From Deltaproteobacteria bacterium (lineage in GTDB: Bacteria; Desulfobacterota; Desulfobacteria; Desulfobacterales; Desulfosarcinaceae): 64,000 nt of DNA. The stretch is from positions 62,001 to 126,000 of the forward strand of contig JAHLLR010000003.1 of NCBI GenBank assembly GCA_020444075.1, written 5' to 3'. Of this stretch, positions 27,702 through 36,933 are shown piece after piece (the first letter of the stretch is position 1; each line of letters opens with the position of its first letter). Below the pieces are notes generated by a model. It was not told the DNA's origin, ran no database searches, and saw only the letters and a list, made by a program, of their open reading frames with translations. A program made the translations under genes and the position numbers.

Positions 27702-29594
27702 TTAAAGAACCCGCCCGTGATGGTCGAACTCCAATCCCAACTCCAATTTTTCCGCATCTGAAAGGAAATTGACGGACATGATCTCCACCGGATCCGGGTC
27801 GTCATGGGTGGGCACCACGGTCATGCTGACCCAGGGTTGTTGACCCATACCGAAGGTGATTACACAGAACTGATCACAGGCCGTTACATCGTAACCGTCG
27901 GATTTGATCCACTTGAAGATAAACTGAGTGAACCCGCCGTGCTGATCCCCGAACCAGTCAATGGCCTCTGAGGCGGTTACCGGCAGGGTGCAGATCACAT
28001 AAAAAGCGTTTTCCTTGATCAGTGGAGAGCAGTGCTGTTTTTTATCGCTCCGGGTCTCTTCCATGTTCTCGCGGGCCTGAATGGCAATAGCGCCGCACAT
28101 CTCTTTGGGGAGAAAGGTGTCGGCAAAGGTTTTATATTTCTCTCCCAACAGACGAATCTGGTCCACATGCCTGTCCAGGCAGCGGCGCATGCTTTTTTCA
28201 GATGCCCCGGCATCGAAATGGACATCACCCGACTGATCCGGTGCCGCATCGTAGGCGGTGATTTCCAGCATCACCGTATCCCCGCTGATAATCTGGTCCA
28301 GGCGAACGAACTTGAATGCCAGGTTGGCAAAACTGATCCGGTCGCCGCTCTTCAGGCGCACGGGCTTATTGGCCGGCACCTGGTGGTCGTTGAGTCGCGT
28401 GCCGTTGGTGCTGCGCTGGTCTTCAAGGAAAAACGCCCCCTCCCGGTACTCGATGGTGGCGTGCAGGTTGGATATCGTGGCCGAGGGAAACATAAGGTCG
28501 TTTTTATCATCCCGGCCGATCGTTACCCGCGCCTTGTCAAACCGGCGGAGGCCTCCGCTGCTGCCGTTGATGTCCTGCAATTCCCACTCCGGAGGCTTTG
28601 GGACATCGGCACCCGGTATGGGCAATGGGATGCTTTTGCGGCCTCCCAGCCAGGCGGGCAGGCTGAAGCGTTTAAGCACCAGCATGGCTACCAGGCTCAT
28701 GAGAACAAAAATGATGAAAATCAGGGGCAGGTAGAATCGCCAGAAGCTTCGCGACGCATCCCGGTCCGGTATATCTTCTTTTGCCGACGCGTCGACCGGT
28801 TCCGTGGATGCTGGGCGGGCGGTCGTCGCCGGGTCGGTGTTCATTTCAGGAGAAAGGGCTTCAACCGGCGCCGCTGCCTTCGGTTCGGGCAGCGGTGGGG
28901 ACAACAGGGCCTGAATCCGGTCCAGCACGTCGGCGATGTCCTCGGCACGGGTGGCCCGATAATAAGAACCGCCGGTACGTGATGCCAGTGCCTGGATGAG
29001 CGGAAAATCGGCATTTTCGGTAAAAGCGATACCCAGAATGCGAATGCCGGAAGTGTTGCATTCGGCGGCGAGGTCCGTCTTCAGCCATTGGGTCAGCTCC
29101 ATGTCTTTTTGACGGTCACCCGTATCGACGATGCCGTCGGTCAGGAAGATGATACTTTTGCGGGTTCCGGTTCTTCCCCCGGTTTTGAGTTCATAGACGG
29201 CCCGCTCGATCCCGGCGGCGCTGTTGGTGAATTTCCCCCGATAATCCGCCTTGTCCAGGCTGTTGATCAGCCGGTCCCTTGACGCCGGATCGGACAGGTC
29301 CGTCAGTGGCTGGAGCAAGCGGGCCCGTTCATCGAAGAGCACCAGGGCTGCGCGGGTGGTGTCCGGCAACTGGCCCAGAAACGTGCGGACGGTCTCCGGG
29401 GTTAGCAATCGGGGGTCGTTTTTGCGCATACTGCCGGAGTTATCGATGACAAAAACCACTTCCGCCGCGCTGTCGCCTGCTGCTGCGGCGCAGGCATCGG
29501 TCCACACGAGCCAGCCTGAAACCGCGATGACCGCTGTCAGCAGGATTATCGAACGGCGAAGAATCGAAAGCTGACCGTTGTTGAAAGACCCCAT
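27702..29594 (-). CDS. VWA - TM - FHA domain protein
   Basis: MIDAS VFVIDNSGSMRKND; TM after VWA; FHA VTIGRDDKNDLMFPSATISNLHATIEYREGAFFLEDQRSTNGTRLND. Confidence 0.9.
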   Translation of the reverse strand: MGSFNNGQLSILRRSIILLTAVIAVSGWLVWTDACAAAAGDSAAEVVFVIDNSGSMRKNDPRLLTPETVRTFLGQLPDTTRAALVLFDERARLLQPLTDLSDPASRDRLINSLDKADYRGKFTNSAAGIERAVYELKTGGRTGTRKSIIFLTDGIVDTGDRQKDMELTQWLKTDLAAECNTSGIRILGIAFTENADFPLIQALASRTGGSYYRATRAEDIADVLDRIQALLSPPLPEPKAAAPVEALSPEMNTDPATTARPASTEPVDASAKEDIPDRDASRSFWRFYLPLIFIIFVLMSLVAMLVLKRFSLPAWLGGRKSIPLPIPGADVPKPPEWELQDINGSSGGLRRFDKARVTIGRDDKNDLMFPSATISNLHATIEYREGAFFLEDQRSTNGTRLNDHQVPANKPVRLKSGDRISFANLAFKFVRLDQIISGDTVMLEITAYDAAPDQSGDVHFDAGASEKSMRRCLDRHVDQIRLLGEKYKTFADTFLPKEMCGAIAIQARENMEETRSDKKQHCSPLIKENAFYVICTLPVTASEAIDWFGDQHGGFTQFIFKWIKSDGYDVTACDQFCVITFGMGQQPWVSMTVVPTHDDPDPVEIMSVNFLSDAEKLELGLEFDHHGRVL

Positions 29595-30088
29595 AATTGC
29601 CCTTCCTGGGAGCCGGTCCGTCAGAGGAACCGGTCCGCCGGTTTGCACTGTCGTTGGGTTGATTCGGTATCGATGATCGCGGCCAAGTGGGAGGGGCGAG
29701 GATGCCTCGCCAGCCGAAAGGCTGACAGGCAACGATTCGATGGCGTGGCATCCGGGAAATGACGGCCGGATATCACCTTCCTCAGATAGCCAAAAGCGGA
29801 GAGAATGTCAATTCCGTAACAGTCAGTCTTCCGGGGCATGAGCATTTACTGCACCGGAAGATCCCGGAACCGTTGAACGATTCCTGCCGGTTTCCCGCTG
29901 CTCGAGAAGAATCATTTGAAGGTTGCTGCGCCCACGGTTGCAGGCTATCTGTCCAGGGCAGAAGCCATTTGTTCTCGCGAAAACATCTCTTTTTATTTGA
30001 TTATTTCAATAATTGCAGATAGACATGATTCTGTCTGTTTTTACCGGGGCGGTCTATGGCTAATCTGCCCGACCCGATGGGCGATTAG

Positions 30089-30228
30089 CAGGCTGTTGAA
30101 AAACAATTGCGCTTGGCCATACGGCGTAAAAATACGGTTCAGAATGCTCATGGATCACCCATAAACTGCGCTTATTCGCCGGATTTTGCCTTGTCTGGCC
30201 TGCGCTCATGACCTTGTTCAATACCCTG
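30089..30228. mobile_element. MITE-like ~140-bp element with imperfect terminal inverted repeats
   Basis: Left end caggctgttgaaaaa, right end ttgttcaataccctg (reverse complement cagggtattgaacaa, 11/15 match); no ORF assigned. Confidence 0.45.
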
Positions 30229-30310
30229 CTATATCCCGCCCGAAGCAACCGATACCCGCAGCACCTGAATGCGTACCGGAGACCGGGAACATGGCAACCA
30301 CCGGAAAATC

Positions 30311-31267
30311 ATGAGACGTCTGATCATTGCATGGCACCTGGCAGTTCTGATGGCAGGGGTTACCGTCGCATGGGCGGGTACCTTGTGCCCGGAACCGGAA
30401 AGTCCGTTTCCAGCCCCGGCCAGCGAAGTGGTGGAAATCATCTCCGGCTGGTTCTCTGATCAGGGGTATTCGGTACGGAGGGATTTTCCGAGCCCCGGAA
30501 CCATTCATCTGACGGCGTGGAATTCACAGGATGAATGGGATATCACCGTCAGGCCCCACTCGGCCCTGGCCTCGGTGGTCACGGTGATCCATGAAGGCGC
30601 TGCGTCTTCAAGCCAGGCCTGCCGACGGCTGTTGGAATATGTAAACCAAGATTTGCTTGGAACCATGCCGAGTCCGCCACCGCGGGCGGAACGTCTCCGG
30701 CAGACCATTCCCACAGTGGTGCTGGATCGAATCGAAACGGTGGTCTGCATCCGTGCCCGGTCTAAAAGGAGGGAGGTCCAGTTTTCAGGATTCGTGGTCG
30801 ATCCGGACGGGTTGGTGCTATGCACCGCCCACGACCTGGCCGACCATCAGCGGGTCACGGTGACCTTTTACGACGGGGTCAGTGTTCCGGGAACCATCGT
30901 CCGGTTGAATCTTCAGCAGGATCTGGCGCTGGTTGAATATTCGGCAGGCGCGCGGGCCTTCGTGTCCCTTTCCGCCGGCCGCAACCTTCTGGGCATGGGA
31001 GAAAGCGTGTTTTCCATCGGGTGCCCCAACAACCTGCGGGGTACGCTGGCGCCCGGCACCATCAGCGGGCCGCCCCGGCTGGTCAACGATCAACCTCTGT
31101 GGCAGGTGGAAATGGACATCTATCCCGGAAGCAGCGGCAGCCCGGTGTTCGACGCCCGGGGGCAGCTGGTGGCCATGGTCAAAGGACGCTACCGGGGAAC
31201 CTCAACGGTGGGCTTTTTGACGCCGTTGGAGACCATCATCGCCTTTCTACTCAGCGAAACCGAATGA
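30311..31267 (+). CDS. Secreted trypsin-like serine protease (S1C/HtrA-like catalytic domain)
   Basis: Signal-like N-terminus; catalytic motifs LCTAHDLADH, QQDLALVEY, YPGSSGSPVFDARGQLVAM. Confidence 0.85.
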   Translation: MRRLIIAWHLAVLMAGVTVAWAGTLCPEPESPFPAPASEVVEIISGWFSDQGYSVRRDFPSPGTIHLTAWNSQDEWDITVRPHSALASVVTVIHEGAASSSQACRRLLEYVNQDLLGTMPSPPPRAERLRQTIPTVVLDRIETVVCIRARSKRREVQFSGFVVDPDGLVLCTAHDLADHQRVTVTFYDGVSVPGTIVRLNLQQDLALVEYSAGARAFVSLSAGRNLLGMGESVFSIGCPNNLRGTLAPGTISGPPRLVNDQPLWQVEMDIYPGSSGSPVFDARGQLVAMVKGRYRGTSTVGFLTPLETIIAFLLSETE

Positions 31268-31384
31268 CCCACCGGAGTTGCGACATCGGAATCCAAACCG
31301 GGGGATGAAAATCGTTTGTTACCGCCGTACATCCAGTTGCAATGGTCCTTTAACAGCCTAAACTCCACGAATGGGAGGGAAATC

Positions 31385-33328
31385 ATGCTGAATACGACAA
31401 CCCTGTTGCGGGTGATCGGATTGACTATCGCCATTTTCTGGTCAACGATCACTTTGGCCGGCGAGCTGCCGGCCGTCGGCAAGCCGGGACCCGATTTTAC
31501 GCTCAACGATACCAAAGGCACTCCCCACGTGCTTTCCGCCTTAGCGGACCAACAGATGGCGGTGCTCTACTTTTTCGATGCGGCATCCCGGCCAAGCCAG
31601 GAGGGACTTGCCTACCTGGACAGTCTCAAAAAGCGCTTTTCCGATAACCACCTGGTGGTGTGGGCCATTACCATGAGTCCCACCGATGCCGTGGCCCGTT
31701 ATATCAAGCAGGCGGCGCCGGCCTTTCCCGTCCTGCTCGATCCCGGCGCCGTGAGCGAGCAATATGGTGCCCGGGCGATTCTGCCCACCGTTTGTGTCAC
31801 GGGCCCGGACCACAACGTGTTGGATGTGTTCCAGGGGGGTGGAAAAACTACGGAAATCCTCCTGGTCCGATTGGCCGAGCGGACCCTGAGCCGCAAAGAA
31901 CCCCTCATGGCTAAAGCGATCAGCGATGCGGTAATCGCCAAGAACCCGGACAACCTGGAAGCAAGGGCGGTTAAAGGCTACGCGGAGATGAAATCGGGAA
32001 ATTTGAAAGCGGCCGAAACCATCTTTGAGGAGGTGGCCAGCGGTCCCGGAACGGAAGCGGTGCTGGGCCAGGAAGGATTGAGCGCCGTTTACGCTGAAAA
32101 GGGGGAAGATGACAAAGCCATGGCCATGGCCGACCAGGTGACGCGCAAAGCGCCAAAACGAGGATTCGCCCATGTGGTGAAGGCCAACGTGCTTTATCGT
32201 CAAAACAAAAAGGAGGCGGCCGAAACGGAACTGAAAACGGCCGTCAGCCAACCGGAATCCTCACCCTTCCAGCAGGCCGTCGCCCTGAACAAGTATGGTC
32301 GGTTTTACGCCAGCGTCGGCAAGTACGAAAAGGCCCGTGAGTTGTATGACCAGGCGGTGACGGTGGATCCTTACTTCGTTGAAGCCACTTCCAACAAGGG
32401 CATGTCCTACCAGCGTGAAGGGCAGTGGGACCAGGCGCTGGCCGCCTACCGCCAAGCATCCGGTATAAGCACGACCGATGCCTTTGCGGCGTTGCTGGCT
32501 AAAAAGGCCCAGGAGATGATCGAGCTGCAGAAAGATGCCGCTAAACGCAAACAGATCGATGGGCTGGTCAAGGATCTGGCCGAACGCTACCGGAACCAGC
32601 AGAAAAACAAGCCTGCTGACGCGGACCCGTGGACCTCCCGCCCCCTCGTGTTTGCCTTCATCGATGTTCAGGAGAAGGGCGGACTGGCGGATCGGGACGG
32701 CATGTCCACCATCCTCACCACCCAGCTGGCCGATCACCTGAATGCCTCGGGCCGGGTGAAGGTGGTGGATCGGGTGGTACTGGACCGGCTGCTGTCAGAA
32801 CTCAACCTTGGCTCTTCGGATCTGGCCGATCCGGCGACCGCACTTCGGCTGGGCCGGGTCATGGCAGCACGGATCATGGGCACCGGAACCCTGTTTACCT
32901 TGCCCGGAGATACTTTGGTGAACCTGCGGCTGGTCGACACGGAAACATCGGCCATCGCCAAGACCCTTACCCACCAACTGGGCCCTGAATCCGGATGGAA
33001 CAAAGAACTGCTTCGCCTGAACCGCGAGATACTGGCCGCCATCGTAGCCGGCTATCCCCTGCAGGGATACGTGGTCCAGGTCTCCGGGGATCAGGCCCTG
33101 ATCAACCTGGGCGCTGGCCAGGGCATGGTTCAGGGTACCCGGCTGGATGTGGTCGAAGAAACCCCGCCCATCGAGTACAAGGGGCGGAAACTGCAAGGGC
33201 TGCCCAAGGTCGTGGGCCAGTTGGAAGTGGTCAGCGTGGAAACCGACCTGTGCCATGCCCGAATCCTCAAAAAAGAACGGGAATTGAAAGCGGATGACAA
33301 GGTCAGGGAAAATGTGTCGCCGATTTAA
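31385..33328 (+). CDS. Redoxin-like - TPR - CsgG-like domain protein
   Basis: Redoxin-like fold PAVGKPGPDFTLNDTKGTPHVLSAL; TPR repeats; CsgG-like VVDRVVLDRLLSELNLGSSDLADPATALRLGRVMAARIMGTGTL. Confidence 0.82.
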   Translation: MLNTTTLLRVIGLTIAIFWSTITLAGELPAVGKPGPDFTLNDTKGTPHVLSALADQQMAVLYFFDAASRPSQEGLAYLDSLKKRFSDNHLVVWAITMSPTDAVARYIKQAAPAFPVLLDPGAVSEQYGARAILPTVCVTGPDHNVLDVFQGGGKTTEILLVRLAERTLSRKEPLMAKAISDAVIAKNPDNLEARAVKGYAEMKSGNLKAAETIFEEVASGPGTEAVLGQEGLSAVYAEKGEDDKAMAMADQVTRKAPKRGFAHVVKANVLYRQNKKEAAETELKTAVSQPESSPFQQAVALNKYGRFYASVGKYEKARELYDQAVTVDPYFVEATSNKGMSYQREGQWDQALAAYRQASGISTTDAFAALLAKKAQEMIELQKDAAKRKQIDGLVKDLAERYRNQQKNKPADADPWTSRPLVFAFIDVQEKGGLADRDGMSTILTTQLADHLNASGRVKVVDRVVLDRLLSELNLGSSDLADPATALRLGRVMAARIMGTGTLFTLPGDTLVNLRLVDTETSAIAKTLTHQLGPESGWNKELLRLNREILAAIVAGYPLQGYVVQVSGDQALINLGAGQGMVQGTRLDVVEETPPIEYKGRKLQGLPKVVGQLEVVSVETDLCHARILKKERELKADDKVRENVSPI

Positions 33329-33851
33329 GGGAAATTCGAAATTGATAGGCAGAATGGCCGGGAATTGGGGTCTTGTTCTTCTTCTGGGCGTTGCCGTGGC
33401 CGGATGCGCTGCCGCACCGGTTTCCGGTCCGACCGGACCACCGGGACTGGCGGTATGGACGCTGGAGGACCTGAGTCTGCCGGGAACCACCCCGGCGGAT
33501 CTGGCGGAAATGCTGACGGCCCGTGTAATGGAAACCGTCGAGGCGACAGGCACCTATTCCCTGGTGGAGCGGGAGCGGCTGCTGGCGATCCTGCAGGAAC
33601 TCAACCTGGGGTCCAGCAGCCTGGCCGATGAGGCCACCGGCTTGCGCATCGGGCGGCTGGTAGGTGCCCGGCTGATGGTGTTTGGCGCCTATCAGGTGGC
33701 GGCATCCCAAATGCGGCTGGACCTGCGGCTGGTGGATGTGGAGTCGGGAAGGGTGCGTAATGCCTCGAGCAGGACCGTTCCCGCCGGGGACCTTTCCGCA
33801 TGGTTCCAGGGTGCCGAAGCTGCAGCGAGGGACCTGTTGTCACAGGAATGA
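33313..33851 (+). CDS. CsgG-like lipoprotein
   Basis: Lipobox LGVAVAGC; LVERERLLAILQELNLGSSSLADEATGLRIGRLVGARLMVFGAYQ. Confidence 0.8.
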
Positions 33852-33896
33852 CCGGTGAGGGTTTGGGATTTCCCTTGGTCCTTTCTTCTTTTTTTG

Positions 33897-35018
33897 TCAG
33901 AAGGCCTTGGTCACCGACACATCCAGCACCACACCGCGATAGGTCCGGTCGCCGTCATGGTACCAGGTGCGTCCCTGGTCCAGCAGGTAGCCTTCCAGGC
34001 CGATGCGTCCTGAGAACTGGGGGGAAAACTGGCGCAGCAGCGACAGACCCAGTGAGAATTTCTGTTTCTCGTCGATAAAGGACGCATCGTTTTCGTCGTA
34101 GTCGTTTTTCAACACCGTCAGGTAGTACAGTCTTGAGCTGAGGGTGGTTTCGGGGTTCATCAGGTATCGTACCGTCAGATCGGCCAGGTATTCGTCGCCG
34201 TATCCGGCCCGGTCTTCGGTGGCCAACTGCAGGTTGTCCGCCGGGAACTCGCTTTTTCCCCTGAAAATGCTCTGGGCGCTGAGCGCGGCTTCCCACCGTG
34301 TCCGAAAATAATTCACGCCGATCCCCGCTAAAATGAAGTCGCCCTCCCGGTAGTAGTCCCGAACGCCCAGTTCATCGGTGCCATACCAGGCCATTTCTCC
34401 AAAAAGCCGCCCCTGCCAGGCATCGGTAAACGCGTAAATGCCTTCCGCGGTAATGTTGAAGATGTCCCCCGGATCAAAATCCATGGCAGTGTCACTGAAG
34501 TCGTATTCTCCCCGCCACAGATAGCCGACTCCGACCCCTACACCCCATCGGTCACCCTGTCTGGCCATGGTGATGGTGGGGTTGACGTTGAACCCTTCGC
34601 CGTAGCGGGAGATGGTCACCAGGTCGGGATCCAGCAGCATGCGCTGTTCTTCATTGTCCAGATTGGTCCTGCCGGTGGGCAGGTTGAAGTCGAGGCCGAA
34701 CAGGATGTCCACCGGCCATTTTCCCACCATGGCGTAGGAGGCATTCAGCTTGGTGTCGACGGCCGTGGTCATGCTGTTATTCGATGCATCCGAAGGGTCG
34801 ATACGGGTGCTGACAAAGGCGGAGAGCACGCGCACGGAAAAATCCCCCTGGGCGGCATCGATGGTCACCGGCACATAGGTCTGGCTGCCCCGGTCATTGG
34901 TGTCGCTGTCCCACCAGTTGGTGTTCACACCGGTCTGCACACTGATGTCCAGGGCCGAAGCGACGCCTCCAACACTGACAATCAGAACCGTTAGCAGGAT
35001 CCATCTATAGCGTTTCAT
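33897..35018 (-). CDS. Putative outer-membrane beta-barrel protein
   Basis: Signal peptide MKRYRWILLTVLIVSVGGVASA; alternating aromatic beta-strand pattern; terminal Phe (VSVTKAF). Confidence 0.75.
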   Translation of the reverse strand: MKRYRWILLTVLIVSVGGVASALDISVQTGVNTNWWDSDTNDRGSQTYVPVTIDAAQGDFSVRVLSAFVSTRIDPSDASNNSMTTAVDTKLNASYAMVGKWPVDILFGLDFNLPTGRTNLDNEEQRMLLDPDLVTISRYGEGFNVNPTITMARQGDRWGVGVGVGYLWRGEYDFSDTAMDFDPGDIFNITAEGIYAFTDAWQGRLFGEMAWYGTDELGVRDYYREGDFILAGIGVNYFRTRWEAALSAQSIFRGKSEFPADNLQLATEDRAGYGDEYLADLTVRYLMNPETTLSSRLYYLTVLKNDYDENDASFIDEKQKFSLGLSLLRQFSPQFSGRIGLEGYLLDQGRTWYHDGDRTYRGVVLDVSVTKAF

Positions 35019-35099
35019 GAAAGCTGTCCTTTCACCTCTAATTTTTGTCCTGTCCGGTATTCTTTCGATGCTAAATCGTCACCAACCATCCAGAAGCGG

Positions 35100-36212
35100 C
35101 TATGGAGAACAGTCAAGAAGGCCTTCGTCTATTAATCCGTCGCAGTCGTTATCCTGGCCATCGCAGATCTCCGTTGCTCCGGGGTAGATATTGGGATTGT
35201 TGTCATTGCAGTCCGCGAAGGCTGGCGAGCCGTCCCCGTCATTATCGACTGTATTGTGTTGTCTCCGTTGGACATCCGCAGGCGTTCGAACCCGCTTGAC
35301 CGCATCGGCCGGAGCCAGGCTGTTGCTCAGCGACGTCCGGTCACGCACGGACTTGAGCAGCGACATGGGTTTTTTGGGCGCTCCGTACAGGCCCAGTTGC
35401 TGTAGCTCCTTCAGGGCGTCCGATGCCGGCTTCAGGCCGGGATCGGCCTGGCTGGCTTTTTCATAGAAACTGCCGGCCCGGTCATACATCCCCCTGTCAC
35501 TGTAATCCAGCCCCATGAAGAAGTAGAAGAGGGCCCGGCCGCTGGTGGTCAGGGGAATACGCAGAGCCGCTTTTTCTTTCTCGCTCAGGGAAATTTTCAG
35601 TTGTTCGACGATGGAAAAAAGAAGATCCTTTTCGATTTGGAAAAGCACGCTGACCAGTCCTTCTGCGGCGGGCAGGTCCGATTCTTGTGCGGACGGCACA
35701 TCCAGCAGGCCCGGATCGATGCGGATCCGGGTTTCCAGGGCGCGGGAGATGGCACCTTCATCCAACGCGTCGCCCGAAGATCCACTTCCAACAGCACCGG
35801 ACAGGTTGCCGCTCACCAGAAACCGGGCTCCCAGCAGACGGCCCACCCGGGGAGCCGATCCCGGGTCGACCAGACCGGATGCACCCAGGCCCATCTCCTC
35901 GACCAGGGCCTGCAATTTCACGCGTTCCACCAGCGTCAGACCTTTGATAGTTGACAGGTCGGTCATGAGCATGAAGGCCAGTCCCTTGCTCAGGGCGTCA
36001 AGTGCGGGCTGTCCCGTGGAGTTGGAAAAATAGAGCACGGAGAGGGTGTTGTCCGGCATTTGGGCGGCACCCAGTGCCGCCTCCTGCGCCAGCGCCTGCC
36101 GGGCCCAGGTTTTTTCCCTTTCGGTAACCACCTGGCCTGCCCAAGCCGAAGAAACCGCCAGAAGGAACACCAGTACCCCGCCCATGAGCGTGCGTAACCG
36201 TCGATTTCTCAT
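35100..36212 (-). CDS. CsgG-like domain protein with C-terminal MopE-type Asp/Cys metal-binding motif
   Basis: LVERVKLQALVEEMGLGASGLVDPGSAPRVGRLLGARFLVSGNL; C-term DNDGDGSPAFADCNDNNPNIYPGATEICDGQDNDCDGLIDEG. Confidence 0.82.
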   Translation of the reverse strand: MRNRRLRTLMGGVLVFLLAVSSAWAGQVVTEREKTWARQALAQEAALGAAQMPDNTLSVLYFSNSTGQPALDALSKGLAFMLMTDLSTIKGLTLVERVKLQALVEEMGLGASGLVDPGSAPRVGRLLGARFLVSGNLSGAVGSGSSGDALDEGAISRALETRIRIDPGLLDVPSAQESDLPAAEGLVSVLFQIEKDLLFSIVEQLKISLSEKEKAALRIPLTTSGRALFYFFMGLDYSDRGMYDRAGSFYEKASQADPGLKPASDALKELQQLGLYGAPKKPMSLLKSVRDRTSLSNSLAPADAVKRVRTPADVQRRQHNTVDNDGDGSPAFADCNDNNPNIYPGATEICDGQDNDCDGLIDEGLLDCSP

Positions 36213-36439
36213 CTCAACTACTCCTATTTGGTTTTTGAAAACCGGATCTTAGCCACGGACCGGGATGATGTCGCCTGGGATTTCCATCCGCATGACCATG
36301 GGTGTTGTTACGATACGAGGGGTGGGACAAAAACAATTCGCATTCATATAGCCTGTCGATGCGGACGCTGTCAACGGAATTGCCGATCGGAGAAAAGCAG
36401 GAAGGGGTTTGACGCAAGCTTCAGGTAGATTCAGTGCGT

Positions 36440-36850
36440 TCATCCCAGAAGCCAGCGCCCCGCATAAAAACTGCCGGCGGCCACGAGGGTGCATAAAAGG
36501 GTGCCCCACAGGATATCCACGGCCACCATGGCCAGAGGCCATCCTTTGATGGTGGCCATGTTGGTCAGGTCATAGGTGGCGTAAGTGAAAAAGCCGAACA
36601 GGGCGCCCCACACGATGGCCCGCCGCATGGATCCTTGGGCCAGGGCCGGCACCACCGCTACTACCAGAATGCCGACGATGTATATCAGATAAAACGCGAT
36701 GGCCGCCGTCCAGTTGACCTGGTCGCTAAGTATGAAGCCGATTTGCTTTTTATAGAATCCACGGCCCAGCCAACCCAGCCATAGCATATCGATAAGAAAA
36801 AAGACGGGGATGGTGAGCAGATAAAGCTTGATGTAAAAGATTGCATTCAT
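36440..36850 (-). CDS. DUF2177-like membrane protein
   Basis: LIDMLWLGWLGRGFYKKQIG...GALFGFFTYATYDLTNMATIKGWPLAMVAVDILWGTLL. Confidence 0.82.
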   Translation of the reverse strand: MNAIFYIKLYLLTIPVFFLIDMLWLGWLGRGFYKKQIGFILSDQVNWTAAIAFYLIYIVGILVVAVVPALAQGSMRRAIVWGALFGFFTYATYDLTNMATIKGWPLAMVAVDILWGTLLCTLVAAGSFYAGRWLLG

Positions 36851-36933
36851 GAATACCTCCGGGGAGACGGCCGGTATGCCGCTCGAAATCATGTCCCGCT
36901 TGCGTATGGCTGATCAATACTGGCGTCCATTTC

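Noticed and set aside
30311-31267. Considered naming the protease DegP/HtrA
   Set aside because: No PDZ domain visible; only the catalytic domain motifs are supported.
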